Shown here: positions 51,237 through 60,392 of the stretch, one piece after another
How positions within the stretch are numbered: the stretch's first letter is position 1
Layout of the letters: each line of letters starts with the position of its first letter
Program-made: the position numbers and the translations under genes
NCBI GenBank assembly: GCA_040220455.1
Contig: JAVJUS010000142.1
Coordinates: 62,001 to 126,000, forward strand
Source: JAVJUS01 sp040220455
Lineage (GTDB): Bacteria; Pseudomonadota; Alphaproteobacteria; DSM-16000; Inquilinaceae
Length of the DNA: 64,000 bases
Direction: 5' to 3'
Notes under the pieces: generated by a model
Seen by the model: the letters and a program-made list of their open reading frames with translations, nothing else
The model's database searches: none
Told to the model about the DNA's origin: nothing

Positions 51237-52084
51237 CCGCGCACCGCGCCGAGCGTCAGGCCGCGCACGATGTAGCGCTGGGCGATCAGCGCCAGCACCA
51301 CCGGCGGGATCAGCGCGATACAGGCGCGCACGGCCATGAACCAGAACTGGACGCCGCGCGTGTCGACCGCCCCCGCCATGTGCACGGTGATCGGCTTGGC
51401 GTTGTTGCCCGCCAGCGCCATGGCGAACAGGAACTCGTTCCAGGCGAAGGCGAAGATGATCAGCCCCGTCGCCGCCAGCGCCGGCAGCGCCAAGGGCAGG
51501 GCGATGATGAAGAAGGCCTGCCAGGGCTTGGCGCCGTCGACCTTGGCCGCCTCCTCCAGCTCGATCGGCAGGTCCATGAAGGTCTGGCGCATGATCACCA
51601 CCACGAAGGGCAGGATGAACATGGCGTTGAGCGCGATCAGCGCGATCCGGCTGTCGAGCAGGCCCAGCTGGCGCGCGATCAGGTAGAACGGAATGACCAC
51701 GGCGACCGGCGGCAGCACGCGCTGGGACAGGAAGAAGACCGTCATGCTGGTCGTGTCGAGCCGCGGGAACTTGAACCGCGCCAGCGAATAGGCCGCCGGC
51801 AGGCCGAGCCCCATGGCGACCAGCGTCGCCCCGCCCGCGATGATCAGCGAGTTGAGCAGCGCGAGCTGGGTGTTGCCGGTCGAGAGCTGGTCGACCCAGT
51901 TGTCGAAGGTCGGCTGGAAATTGACCCAGGGGATGCCGAGCCCGGCGACCGTGAAGGTCTGCTTCGGGTTGCGCAGGCTCGTCGACAGCGCCCAGTAGAT
52001 CGGGAAGAAGAAGATCGCCGTGACGAAGAACGCGATCGCCGAGTTCACGACATGGCGGACGCGGCGCCGGATTCGTGGATCCAT
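51233..52084 (-). CDS. Sugar ABC transporter permease (MalG/UgpE type)
   Basis: 283 residues, six hydrophobic helices. Seen: AIAFFVTAIFFFPIYWALST at the start, AAYSLARFKFPRLDTTSMTV in the middle, and the coupling helix EEAAKVDGAKPWQAFFIIAL, the EAA loop that docks on the ATPase. The order and sequence type are those of the second permease of carbohydrate uptake (CUT1) systems. ATG at 52084, 33 bp after the first permease. The stop is embedded in a palindrome. Confidence 0.94.
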   Translation of the reverse strand: MDPRIRRRVRHVVNSAIAFFVTAIFFFPIYWALSTSLRNPKQTFTVAGLGIPWVNFQPTFDNWVDQLSTGNTQLALLNSLIIAGGATLVAMGLGLPAAYSLARFKFPRLDTTSMTVFFLSQRVLPPVAVVIPFYLIARQLGLLDSRIALIALNAMFILPFVVVIMRQTFMDLPIELEEAAKVDGAKPWQAFFIIALPLALPALAATGLIIFAFAWNEFLFAMALAGNNAKPITVHMAGAVDTRGVQFWFMAVRACIALIPPVVLALIAQRYIVRGLTLGAVRG

Positions 52085-52117
52085 GGTCCGGTGTCTCCCG
52101 AGGGTGTCCGCCGCCGC

Positions 52118-53062
52118 TCAGCCGTAGATCCGGCGCAGGCGGCGGAACATGAGCGTCACGACGATCATCACGAAGATCAGCAGCACGTAGGACATCGCCG
52201 AGGCGAAGCCGACGTCGAAGTAGCGCAATCCCGCCCGGAACGCGTAGAGCGGGTAGGACTGGGTCGCGATTCCCGGCCCGCCCCCGGTCAGGGCGAAGGG
52301 TATGGCGAAGAGCTTGAGCGCGTCGGCGAGACGCAGGAGCAGGACGATGATGATCACCGGCTCCAGCAGCGGGAACATGATGTTCCAGAAGATGCTCCAC
52401 TGCGACTTGGTCTCGAGCCGCGCGGACTCCACCAGCTCCTGGCTGACGCCCTGCAGGCCCGCCAGGAAGATGAGGAAGCAGAACGGCGTCCACTGCCATA
52501 TGTCGACCAGGATGATCGCCACCAGCGCCCAGTCGCCGCTCGACAGCCAGGGTATGGTGGTCCAGGCCAGCGGCCCGCCTTCCTCGTAGAATATGGTGAA
52601 GAACAGGTAGGCGACGGCGATCGGCGTCGCGAAGATCGGCAGGATCATGATCGCGCGCAGGAACCCGCGCGCCGCGATCTGGTGGTTGAACAGCACCGCC
52701 AGGGCCATGCCCAGGATCATCTCCACGGTCACCGAGGAGACCAGGAAGATGGCCGACACCCGCATGCCGTTGAGGCTCTCGCGGTTGGTGAAGACCCGCT
52801 CGAAATTGGTGAAGCCGACGAACTCCCACTCGGTGACGTTCTCGCGGCGGATCTCGAGCTTGGTCTCCGCCTCGCCGTCCTCGTCGAGCACGGGATTGCC
52901 CTGGTCGTCGACCACGGCCACGCGCTCGCGGACCACTTCGACGCGCTGGTCGACGTTGTGGAACGCGATGTAGAGCGAATAGCCGAGCGGGAAGACGACG
53001 AAGGCGATGACCCAGAGGAACGCGGGCAGCAGGAATACCCAGCGCTGGCGACCCTTCCACAT
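52118..53062 (-). CDS. Sugar ABC transporter permease (MalF/UgpA type)
   Basis: 314 residues with six hydrophobic helices. It opens RWVFLLPAFLWVIAFVVFPL and carries an extra periplasmic loop of about 45 residues near 38-80 (FHNVDQ... NVTEWEFVGFTNFERVFTNR). The EAA-like loop is degenerate: QELVESARLETKSQWSIFWN in place of EAAxxDGA. LTGGGPGIATQSYPLYAFRA near the C-terminus is typical. It pairs with the next permease. The solute is not apparent from the genes; the neighbouring kinase points to a sugar or polyol. Confidence 0.93.
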   Translation of the reverse strand: MWKGRQRWVFLLPAFLWVIAFVVFPLGYSLYIAFHNVDQRVEVVRERVAVVDDQGNPVLDEDGEAETKLEIRRENVTEWEFVGFTNFERVFTNRESLNGMRVSAIFLVSSVTVEMILGMALAVLFNHQIAARGFLRAIMILPIFATPIAVAYLFFTIFYEEGGPLAWTTIPWLSSGDWALVAIILVDIWQWTPFCFLIFLAGLQGVSQELVESARLETKSQWSIFWNIMFPLLEPVIIIVLLLRLADALKLFAIPFALTGGGPGIATQSYPLYAFRAGLRYFDVGFASAMSYVLLIFVMIVVTLMFRRLRRIYG

Positions 53063-53198
53063 TGGCGCGACCCCGACCGTCAGGAGGCGCCCGCCCGGGC
53101 CCGGCGCGCGACGCCGGACCCGGAACGGACAGAACTAGGGCGAAGGCGGGGCGGCGTCGTCCGGCGAGCGCCGGTGCCGCCCCACGCCCGGTCGGGCG

Positions 53199-54839
53199 TC
53201 AGCCCTCGTAGCCGATGGCCTCGCGATAGAGCTGGAGCTGCTCGTCGCGGCCCAGGCGATCGGTCGTCGCCTGCCAGGCCTCGGCGGTCGTCTCCAGCGC
53301 CTCCTGGGCAGTCATGTCGCCGGCCATGGCCGCCGACAGGTTCTTGTCCAGGGTGTCCCAGTACTCGAACGTCCCGGGAATGCGCAGGTACGGCAGCATC
53401 GTCGGCGCGTTGAACGTCTCCTGGTAGGCGCCGAGATACTCGGTGACGTCGTTCTCGTTCCAGCCGGCGCCGACATACTCCTCGACCGTCGCCTCGCCTT
53501 CGGGCTCCAGGAACTGGTAGTCGTATCCCGGATCGACGCCCGTCCAGCCGTGCTGGGCGTTCCACAGGGAGACCGGCTTCATCGCCATCAGCGACAGGAA
53601 GGAATAGGTCGCCTCCGGATGCGGCGAGAAGGCGGAGATGACCCCGTGCCAGGATCCGCCGGTGGTGTTGCCGACCCGGCGATCCTCCGGCGCATCGACC
53701 CACGCCTCGGCCTCGAAGTCCCAGTACTGATCGGTGCTCGGCAGCAGCGAGGCGCCGATCTGGCCCTGGACGTTCGAACGCTCGGGATCCTGCGCCAGGG
53801 AGCCCAGATCACCCCAGGAGAAGGCGAAGACCGCCTTGCCGCGCAGGAAGTAGTCCCAGGCCTCGCCCAGCGACCAGCCGATCGCGGCGTCCGGACCGGT
53901 GGTATAGAGCTCCTGCAGGAACTCCAGCGCCGCGACGTGGCCGGGGCTGTCGATCAGCGGCGTCATGTCGGTCGGGTCGAACCAGTAGACATTGTCGTAC
54001 TGGGTCACGGAGTCGCCCGGATTCAGGACGAACGGCGCCGACAGGGACTGGAAGTGGTAGTGGCCCTGCTCGCCGACCTTGAGGTGCAGGGCGATGCCGG
54101 AGTCGGGCTCGGCGTCGTTGTCGTCCCAGTTCTTGCCGTTGAAGTAGTTCGCCATGTCGAGGACCTGCTGCCAGGTCTCCGGCGGCTCCGGCATGGCGTA
54201 GCCGTACTCTTCCTCGAAGGCGGCCTGGTGCTCGGGATCGGTGAGCATGTCCTTGCGGTAGTAGAGGACCTGGCCGTCGGCGTCGTTGAGGACGCCGTAG
54301 GGCGTCTCGTCCCACTGGTGCAGGACGCGCAGGTTCTCCGGCATCGGGTCGTAGGACCACTGCGGGAACTCGTCGCCCGCCATGAAGTCGTCGAGCGGAT
54401 AGGCGTAGTTCGCGCCCGCCAGGTCGCCGTACCAGAAGGCGCCGACCATGAAGGCGTCGTACTCGCCCGTGCCCTGCCGGACGTCGAGCATCATCTTGGT
54501 GTAGTGCTCGGAGAACGGCAGCTCGACGACGTTGACCGTGCCGCCGGAGAGCTGCTCCCAGATCGGCTTGAAGGCGTAGAGCGGGCCGGCGATGCCGCCC
54601 TTGGGACCGGCCGCGTTGACCGTGACCGAGATCTCCGCGCCCTCGAACGGCTGCTCGTCAGGGCCGAACACCGTGCCGAGCATGTCGCGCGGCACCGTGA
54701 TGACCTGGTTGTCGTAGAGATCGCCCAGGACCAGATCGACGGTATCGTCGTTCCAGCGGACTTCCTGCGCCTGGGCGGCACCGGCCATCAGCGCGGCCGC
54801 GGCGACACCGGTGGCGAAGACGGTTTTCAGGCGTGACAT
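53199..54839 (-). CDS. Sugar ABC transporter substrate-binding protein
   Basis: 546 residues, larger than the common 400-450 of extracellular solute-binding family 1 proteins. Seen: a signal peptide (MSRLKTVFATGVAAAALMAG to AQAQ, cleavage near residue 24), GEYDAFMVGAFWYGDLAGAN, LYYRKDMLTDPEHQAAFEEE with the family ETWQQVLDMANYFNGKNWDD, and a C-terminal APTMLPYLRIPGTFEYWDTL. Long-form binding proteins like this are seen in CUT1 systems beside FGGY kinases. The ATG at 54839 gives the signal peptide. Runs into the permeases 136 bp downstream, and probably shares their promoter. Confidence 0.9.
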   Translation of the reverse strand: MSRLKTVFATGVAAAALMAGAAQAQEVRWNDDTVDLVLGDLYDNQVITVPRDMLGTVFGPDEQPFEGAEISVTVNAAGPKGGIAGPLYAFKPIWEQLSGGTVNVVELPFSEHYTKMMLDVRQGTGEYDAFMVGAFWYGDLAGANYAYPLDDFMAGDEFPQWSYDPMPENLRVLHQWDETPYGVLNDADGQVLYYRKDMLTDPEHQAAFEEEYGYAMPEPPETWQQVLDMANYFNGKNWDDNDAEPDSGIALHLKVGEQGHYHFQSLSAPFVLNPGDSVTQYDNVYWFDPTDMTPLIDSPGHVAALEFLQELYTTGPDAAIGWSLGEAWDYFLRGKAVFAFSWGDLGSLAQDPERSNVQGQIGASLLPSTDQYWDFEAEAWVDAPEDRRVGNTTGGSWHGVISAFSPHPEATYSFLSLMAMKPVSLWNAQHGWTGVDPGYDYQFLEPEGEATVEEYVGAGWNENDVTEYLGAYQETFNAPTMLPYLRIPGTFEYWDTLDKNLSAAMAGDMTAQEALETTAEAWQATTDRLGRDEQLQLYREAIGYEG

Positions 54840-54991
54840 TGCGTGCGCGTCCCCCCTAGTCGAGTTCGGCCTCGAGATCGCGGCGCGCGACGCGCCGGCC
54901 CGGGCTCGTGTTCTTGATCCGGTCCGCCGTGGCGAGAAATGCACGACGATCCGTTAGGCCCCGGAACGCTCCGGCAAAAAACCTTTCGCTG

Positions 54992-56557
54992 TCAAGTGCC
55001 GCCGACGTCGGACCCGGGCGATGCCGCCCCGGCGAGGCGCCGGTGCAGCGGGTGAACCGCCGCGAACACGCCCTCGTAGACGTCACGAAAAATTCTTTCA
55101 TAGGTCGCCCGGCGGTCCGGATCGGGCGCGAGCTCCCGGCTCGACAGGGCGAGGCCGGCGACGCCCGAGTCGATGTCGTCGAACACGCCGGCGGCCCGGC
55201 CGCCCAGCACGGCGGCGCCCAGGCAGACGACCTCCGCCTCCTCGATCACTTCCAGCGGCCGGCCGAACACGTCGGCCTTGATCTGGACCAGCAGGCCGTT
55301 GCGGGTGTCGCCGCCGACGGCGCGCACCGAGCGCACCGGCGGGGCGACCGCCTTGGCCGCCAGGTGGTCGACCATCAGCCGGACATCGAGGGCGAGGCCC
55401 TCGAGCAGCGCGCGGAACAGGACGCCCCGGCCGTGATCGGCGTGCAGGCCCAGATAGGTGCCGCGGGCCCGGGTGTCGGCGTGCGGCGCGGTGCCGGCGC
55501 GCAGATGGGGCACGAACAGGACGCCGTGGGATCCGGCCGGCACCGCCTCGGCCTCGGCGATCAGGTCGGCGTGGGGCACGTCGTGGCCGGCCAGGCCGCG
55601 GAACCACTCGACAGAGCCGCCGGAGCACCATTGCGCGGCGACCACGTAGCGCCGCGGCCGGTCGGCGATCAGCACGCCCTGGGCATAGCCCTCGGCGCCG
55701 TAGGCGGGGTCGGTGATCGGCTCGTCGAGGCCGATCAGGACCGCCTCCGCCGTGCCCATCGAGTCGAGCATGACGCCGGGCGCGAAGGCGCCGACGGCGA
55801 GCGCGCCGCAGACATGGTCGTGGCCGCCGACGCCGACGATGCAGGACGGGCTCAGCCCCGTCGCCTCGGCCGCCGCCCGCGTAACCGGGCCGAGCGGCGT
55901 GCCCGAGGGCCGGATCGGCGCGCAGGTCGAGAGATCGACCTCCAGCGCCTCGGCCAGCTCCTCCGACCAGTCGAGGGAATGGATGTCGAGCAGCATGGTC
56001 CGGCCGGCCAGGCTCGCGTCCGTCGCCGCGACGCCCGACAACCGGTAGGCGATCCAGTCGGCGACGTTGAGCCAGAGCACCGCCGCGCGGTGCGCCTCGG
56101 GCGCGTGCTCGGCGATCCAGGCCCGCTTGAAGGCGGAGAAGATCGGGTCCATCGCCTGTCCGGCGACGGCGAAGGTCCGGTCGAGATCGATGCGCGCCGC
56201 CGCGCGCTCGGCCTGGGGCCGGGTCCGACGGTCGTACCAGGCGATCGCCGGGTGCACCGGCCGGCCGTCGCGGTCGATCGGCACCTGGCTCTCGCCGACG
56301 CTGGTGCAGGCGATGCCGGCGATCCGCTCGGCCCCGTCGACCGCCGCCGTCACCTGCCTGAGCACGGCGCAGGTGGTCTCCCACAGCGCCTCGGGGTCGT
56401 AGTCCGCCGTCTCCGGCCCGTGGCGCAGGGTCGGCGTCGGCTCCGCCGCGGCGGCGACCGGGCGGCCGTCGGTCGTGTGGACGATCGCCCGGACCGAGCC
56501 GGTGCCGATGTCCACGCCGCAGATCAGCGGGCCGCCGGTGTCGGCCACGCCGCTCAC
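54992..56557 (-). CDS. FGGY-family carbohydrate kinase (xylulokinase-like)
   Basis: 521 residues. Two actin-like halves: ICGVDIGTGSVRAIVHTTDG (phosphate 1, near residue 14), then GVGGHDHVCGALAVG in the second half's sugar site, SMGTAEAVLIGLDEP as phosphate-binding, and AVGGDTRNGLLVQIKADVFG with the FGGY adenosine motif. The exact sugar (xylulose, ribulose, erythritol or similar) cannot be told. The GTG at 56557 has GGAGG 6 bp upstream and beats upstream ATGs, which lack homology. It lies upstream of the ABC genes on the same strand and is probably the first gene of the uptake operon. Confidence 0.87.
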   Translation of the reverse strand: MSGVADTGGPLICGVDIGTGSVRAIVHTTDGRPVAAAAEPTPTLRHGPETADYDPEALWETTCAVLRQVTAAVDGAERIAGIACTSVGESQVPIDRDGRPVHPAIAWYDRRTRPQAERAAARIDLDRTFAVAGQAMDPIFSAFKRAWIAEHAPEAHRAAVLWLNVADWIAYRLSGVAATDASLAGRTMLLDIHSLDWSEELAEALEVDLSTCAPIRPSGTPLGPVTRAAAEATGLSPSCIVGVGGHDHVCGALAVGAFAPGVMLDSMGTAEAVLIGLDEPITDPAYGAEGYAQGVLIADRPRRYVVAAQWCSGGSVEWFRGLAGHDVPHADLIAEAEAVPAGSHGVLFVPHLRAGTAPHADTRARGTYLGLHADHGRGVLFRALLEGLALDVRLMVDHLAAKAVAPPVRSVRAVGGDTRNGLLVQIKADVFGRPLEVIEEAEVVCLGAAVLGGRAAGVFDDIDSGVAGLALSSRELAPDPDRRATYERIFRDVYEGVFAAVHPLHRRLAGAASPGSDVGGT

Positions 56558-56861
56558 GGGCGCCCTCCGGACCCGGCTCGGGCTTCTCGCATGGTCGCTT
56601 CCTCTCCTGGACGCCCCTCGGCTCGGGGGCTTCGGGTCGTCGCCGCGCGGACCGCCGCGACGGCGCGCCGGCAGTGTCATCTCGCGGACAATGATGTGCA
56701 AGGCGATGGAGGCGCTTGAGCGAGATCGTTCGGCGGCATAGGCTGCGCCTTCGGAAAATTTTTTTCATGCCGCCGGCCCGTGGTGTAAAAAGGCCGGCAA
56801 CGATCAACCGACGCTTCCGGGCGACATGTCCGGAGCGCAATTGGGAGGAGCATCCGAAACC
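56558..56861. promoter_or_regulatory. Divergent control region between the FGGY kinase and acoA
   Basis: 304 bp with no supported gene. A G/C-poor tract (AAAATTTTTTT at 56755-56765) is followed by an inverted repeat GCCGGCC-13-GGCCGGC at 56772-56798 that surrounds GTGTAAAAA. This could be a -10 element inside an operator for acoA. It is a position-and-pattern guess; no strong -35 is claimed. Confidence 0.35.
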
Positions 56862-57827
56862 ATGCAGCTAAGCCGCGACGATCTGGTCAAGGCGTATCGG
56901 AGGATGCGGATGATCCGCGAATTCGAGGACGCCGTTCATGAAGAGTTCTCGGCCGGCAACATCCCCGGCTTCGTCCATCTCTACGCCGGCGAGGAGGCGT
57001 CGGGCGTCGGGTTCTGTATGCATCTCGAAGACCGCGACTACATCGCCTCGACCCATCGCGGCCATGGCCACTGCATCGCCAAGGGCTGCGACGAGAAGGC
57101 GATGATGGCGGAGATCTTCGGACGCAAGGACGGCCTGTGCGGCGGCAAGGGCGGCTCGATGCACATCGCCGACCTGGCCAAGGGCATGATGGGCGCCAAC
57201 GGCATCGTCGGCGGCGGCCCGCCGCTGATCTGCGGCGCGGCGCTGACGGCCAAGACGCTCAAGACCGGCGGCGTGGCCATCGCCTTCGTCGGCGACGGCG
57301 CGTCGAACCAGGGCACGACCTTCGAGAGCTACAACCTCGCCAACATCTGGAAGCTGCCGGTCGTCTTCGTCGTCGAGGACAACGGCTATGCCGAGGCGAC
57401 GTCGTCCAAGTACTCGGTCGCCGGCACCCAGGTCGATCGCGCCAAGGGCTTCGGCATGCCGGCGGTCGAGGTCGACGGCCACGACTTCTTCGCCGTCTGG
57501 GAGGCCGCGCGCGAGGCGATCGAGCGGGCGCGCGCCGGCGACGGCCCGTCGCTGATCCACGTCAAGCTGAACCGCTACTACGGCCACTTCGAGGGCGACG
57601 CCATCACCTACAAGGCGCCGGGCGAAGTCGAGGAGGTCAAGAAGACCAAGGAGTGCCTCGACATCTTCCGCAAGCGCGTCACCGAGGCGAAGCTCCTCTC
57701 CGACGAGGACCTCGACACGATCGACACCGAGTGCCGGGAGTATATCGCCGAGTGTGTGGCGGCCGCCAAGAAGGCGCCGATGCCGACCGAGGCCGATCTG
57801 CTCACCGACATCTACGTGTCCTACTGA
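56862..57827 (+). CDS. acoA: Thiamine-pyrophosphate E1 alpha subunit (acetoin/pyruvate dehydrogenase type)
   Basis: Decarboxylates acetoin or a 2-oxo acid on TPP. 321 residues. Seen: MIREFEDAVHEEFSAGNIPG near the start, HLYAGEEASGVGF, STHRGHGHCIAKGCD, GGKGGSMHIADLAKGMMGAN, and the TPP site FVGDGASNQGTTFESYNLAN with VVEDNGYAEATSS. The ATG at 56862 has GGGAGGAG about 11 bp upstream; another ATG 36 bp upstream has no ribosome site. First gene of an acoABC operon. Substrate identity (acetoin against pyruvate or branched acids) is not fixed. Confidence 0.88.
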   Translation: MQLSRDDLVKAYRRMRMIREFEDAVHEEFSAGNIPGFVHLYAGEEASGVGFCMHLEDRDYIASTHRGHGHCIAKGCDEKAMMAEIFGRKDGLCGGKGGSMHIADLAKGMMGANGIVGGGPPLICGAALTAKTLKTGGVAIAFVGDGASNQGTTFESYNLANIWKLPVVFVVEDNGYAEATSSKYSVAGTQVDRAKGFGMPAVEVDGHDFFAVWEAAREAIERARAGDGPSLIHVKLNRYYGHFEGDAITYKAPGEVEEVKKTKECLDIFRKRVTEAKLLSDEDLDTIDTECREYIAECVAAAKKAPMPTEADLLTDIYVSY

Positions 57828-57841
57828 GGGAGGGCCGAAGA

Positions 57842-58870
57842 ATGCCGAAGAAATCTTTCCGCCAGGCGATCAACGAAGCCATCCGCCAGGAGATGGAGCG
57901 CGACGAGCGCGTCATCGTCATGGGCGAGGACGTCTCGGGCGGCGCCGGCGCGCCGGGCGAGCAGGACGCCTGGGGCGGCCCGATGGGCGTCACCAAGGGC
58001 CTGATGCCGCAGTTCGGGCGTGAGCGGGTGCTCGACACGCCGATCACGGAGAGCGGCTTCATCGGCGCGGCGGTCGGCGCCGCGGCGACCGGCCTGCGCC
58101 CGGTGGCCGACCTGATGTTCGTCGACTTCATGGGGGTCTGCTTCGACCAGATCTTCAACCAGGCCGCCAAGTTCAAGTACATGTTCGGCGGCAAGGCGGT
58201 CACGCCGGTCACCATCCGGACCATGTACGGCGGCGGCTTCCGGGCGGCCTCGCAGCACAGCCAGTGTCTCTACCCGCTGTTCACGCACATCCCGGGCCTC
58301 AAGGTCGTCATCCCGTCCAACGCCTACGAGGCGAAGGGCCTGATGATCCAGTGCATCCGCGACGACGATCCGACGATCTTCTTCGAGCACAAGATGATGT
58401 ACGACGACGAGGTCGACGTGCCCGACGACCCGTACACCATCCCGTTCGGCGAGGCGAACGTCACCCGGGAGGGCGACGACGTCACCATCGTGGCCTTCGG
58501 GCGCATGGTGAACCTGGCCAACCAGGCCGCCGACAAGCTCGAGAAGGAGGGGATCGGCTGCACGGTCGTCGACCCGCGCACGACCTCGCCGCTCGACCGC
58601 GACACGATCCTGGAGACCGCCGAGGAGACGGGCCGCGTCGTCGTCGTCGACGAGGCGCATCCGCGCTGCAACATGGCCACCGACATCTCGGCGATGCTCT
58701 GCGAGAACATCTTCGGCGCGCTCAAGGCCCCGATCAAGCAGGTCACCCCGCCGCATTCGCCGGTGCCGTTCTCGCCGGCGCTGGAGGATCTCTACCTGCC
58801 GAATGTGGAGAGGATCGAAGCGGCCGTTAAGGCAGTCATGAACACCGGTGTCGTGAGGGCAGCCGAATGA
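57842..58870 (+). CDS. acoB: E1 beta subunit (acetoin/pyruvate dehydrogenase type)
   Basis: 342 residues. Seen: SFRQAINEAIRQEMERDERV, VMGEDVSGGAGAPGEQDAWG near residue 27, RVLDTPITESGFIGAAVGAA, PVADLMFVDFMGVCFDQIFN, PGLKVVIPSNAYEAKGLMIQ, and TVVDPRTTSPLDRDTILETA. It forms the heterotetramer E1 with the gene product upstream. The ATG at 57842 is preceded by GAGGGAGG; spacing from acoA is 14 bp. Its stop overlaps the acoC start as ATGA. Confidence 0.92.
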   Translation: MPKKSFRQAINEAIRQEMERDERVIVMGEDVSGGAGAPGEQDAWGGPMGVTKGLMPQFGRERVLDTPITESGFIGAAVGAAATGLRPVADLMFVDFMGVCFDQIFNQAAKFKYMFGGKAVTPVTIRTMYGGGFRAASQHSQCLYPLFTHIPGLKVVIPSNAYEAKGLMIQCIRDDDPTIFFEHKMMYDDEVDVPDDPYTIPFGEANVTREGDDVTIVAFGRMVNLANQAADKLEKEGIGCTVVDPRTTSPLDRDTILETAEETGRVVVVDEAHPRCNMATDISAMLCENIFGALKAPIKQVTPPHSPVPFSPALEDLYLPNVERIEAAVKAVMNTGVVRAAE

Positions 58871-59988
58871 GTGACGCGATCCAACCGATCGTGATGCCGA
58901 AATGGGGCCTCGCCATGCAGGAGGGCATGGTCGCCCAATGGCATGTCGAGGAAGGCTCGAAGGTCTCGAAGGGCGACGAGATCATGGACATCGAGACGTC
59001 CAAGATCGCCAACATCTTCGAGAGCCCGGTCGAGGGCAAGCTGCGCCGCAAGGTCGCCGATGACGGGGAGACCCTGCCCGTCGGCGCCCTGATGGGCGTG
59101 GTCGCCGAGGACAGCGTCTCCGACGACGACATCGACGCCTTCGTCAAGGACTTCCAGGAGGCCTTCGCCGAGCAGATGGCGGCGATGGCGGACGGCGGCG
59201 GGGCGGAGCCGGAGACCGTCGAGGTCGGCGGCCACCGCATCCGCTACCTGAAGATGGGCGACGCCGACGGCCCGGCGGTGATCTTCGTCCACGGCTTCGG
59301 CGGCGATCTCTGGACCTGGATGTTCAACCAGGAAGCCGCGGCCGAGGGCCACGCCACCTATGCCATCGACCTGCCCGGGCACGGCGGCTCGTCCAAGGAG
59401 ATGGACGGCGCCGACGTGGCCGCGCTGTCGAAGGCGGTGTCGGGCTTCATGGACGCGATGGGGATCGAAAAGGCCCATCTCGTCGGCCACAGCCTGGGCG
59501 GCGCGGTCAGCCTGAACCTGGCGGTCACCGGGCCGGACAAGGTCGCCAGCGTCACCCTGGTCTGCCCCGCCGGGCTCGGCCCCGACATCAACATGGAGTA
59601 CATCGAGGGCTTCATCCGCGAGAAGCGCGGCAAGAAGCTCAAGCCGTTCCTGGAGATGCTGGTCGCCGATCCGGAGATCGTCACCCGCGACATGGTCGAG
59701 GACGTGCTCAAGTACAAGCGCATGGACGGCGTCGAGGCCGCCCTGAACGCGCTGTCCTCGGCCAATTTCTCCGGCGGCGCCCAGGCCCTCGACCTGTCCG
59801 GCAAGCTGGGCGACGTCTCCGCACCGGTCCAGGTCATCTGGGGCAAGCAGGACAAGATCGTCCCCGCCAAGCACGCGGAGGCCGTCCCGTCCTCGGTCAA
59901 GGTCACGATCTTCGACGACGCGGGCCACCTGGCCCACATGGAGAAATCGGCCGAGACCAACGCGCTGATCAAGGAGATCGCCGGGTAG
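58867..59988 (+). CDS. acoC: Lipoyl domain fused to alpha/beta hydrolase (acetoin dehydrogenase E2 AcoC type)
   Basis: 373 residues. N-terminal lipoyl domain (about 5-80, PIVMPKWGLAMQEGMVAQWH, lipoylated lysine in DIETSKIANIF) followed by an alpha/beta hydrolase fold (about 115-373) in place of the usual 2-oxoacid acyltransferase: IFVHGFGGDLWTWMF, the nucleophile GHSLGGAVSLNLAV, and the histidine in DDAGHLAHMEKSAE. This is the AcoC arrangement of acetoin dehydrogenase. No E3 (lpd) and no AcoR-type regulator are seen in the window. A strong terminator follows. Confidence 0.9.
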   Translation: MSDAIQPIVMPKWGLAMQEGMVAQWHVEEGSKVSKGDEIMDIETSKIANIFESPVEGKLRRKVADDGETLPVGALMGVVAEDSVSDDDIDAFVKDFQEAFAEQMAAMADGGGAEPETVEVGGHRIRYLKMGDADGPAVIFVHGFGGDLWTWMFNQEAAAEGHATYAIDLPGHGGSSKEMDGADVAALSKAVSGFMDAMGIEKAHLVGHSLGGAVSLNLAVTGPDKVASVTLVCPAGLGPDINMEYIEGFIREKRGKKLKPFLEMLVADPEIVTRDMVEDVLKYKRMDGVEAALNALSSANFSGGAQALDLSGKLGDVSAPVQVIWGKQDKIVPAKHAEAVPSSVKVTIFDDAGHLAHMEKSAETNALIKEIAG

Positions 59989-60020
59989 CCTCTCTGGCTC
60001 CGGCGAGTGCACGAAGGAGA

Positions 60021-60045
60021 AAGGCGGGCTCCGGCCCGCCTTTTT
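60021..60045 (+). terminator. Rho-independent terminator after acoABC
   Basis: AAGGCGGGC (60021-60029), loop TCCG, GCCCGCCTT (60034-60042), running into TTTTTC. A stable GC stem with a T tract 33 bp after the acoC stop is the clearest intrinsic terminator in the window. Confidence 0.92.
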
Positions 60046-60107
60046 CTTGTTCGGGCCAGGCATCCGCCCACGATATCCGATCGTGTCGCCCGTCCGGCTT
60101 GAGCCAT

Positions 60108-60196
60108 TGTCGGATTTCGGCTTCGCCTCTGTCCGACCTACCGGCCGACCGTCGGACTGGCGGTAGGTCGGGAAGAGCGGAGCGAAACCCGACGGG
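60108..60196. repeat. GTAGGTCGG palindromic element, rearranged copy
   Basis: Right-arm-like TGTCGGATTTCGGCTTCGCC with GTCCGACCTACC (60108-60142) is followed by left-arm-like GGTAGGTCGGGAAGAGCGGA with GCGAAACCCGACGG (60162-60195). The two halves are in the reverse order to the copy at 39509, as if two half-elements meet back to back. Confidence 0.7.
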
Positions 60197-60204
60197 GGCG
60201 CCCC

Positions 60205-60246
60205 CTACCACGCCCGCGCGGCGGCGCGGTCGTCGTCGTCCAGATC
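60205..60246 (-). pseudogene. Echo of the 3' end of the FkbM methyltransferase gene
   Basis: On the minus strand these 14 codons read DLDDDDRAAARAW plus stop, against LDDDDRAAAREW plus stop at the end of the intact gene (stop at 60393). The DNA match includes the four GTC (Asp) codons. There is a GTAGGTCGG element between the two tails. It is a partial duplicate, not a functional gene. Confidence 0.75.
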
Positions 60247-60334
60247 GTAGGTCGGCTGAGCGAAGAGAACCCGACTGGCGCGGACCGCGCCGGCCGCCGG
60301 CGATGTCGGGCTCGCTGACGCTCGACCGACCTAC
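60247..60334. repeat. GTAGGTCGG palindromic element, full copy
   Basis: GTAGGTCGGCTGAGCGAAGA at 60247 pairs with GTCGGGCTCGCTGACGCTCG followed by ACCGACCTAC, ending at 60334. A further half-copy (GTAGGTCGCCCACCGCGAAG then AATCCCGAC) lies at 60352-60380. The array separates the intact FkbM-gene stop from its duplicated tail. Confidence 0.85.
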
Positions 60335-60392
60335 GATCCGGGAGCGCCCCCGTAGGTCGCCCACCGCGAAGAATCCCGACGCGGCGGCGTCG

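Noticed and set aside
56826..56861. Earlier ATG start for acoA
   Set aside because: No ribosome site precedes it, and GGGAGGAG lies between it and the ATG at 56862.
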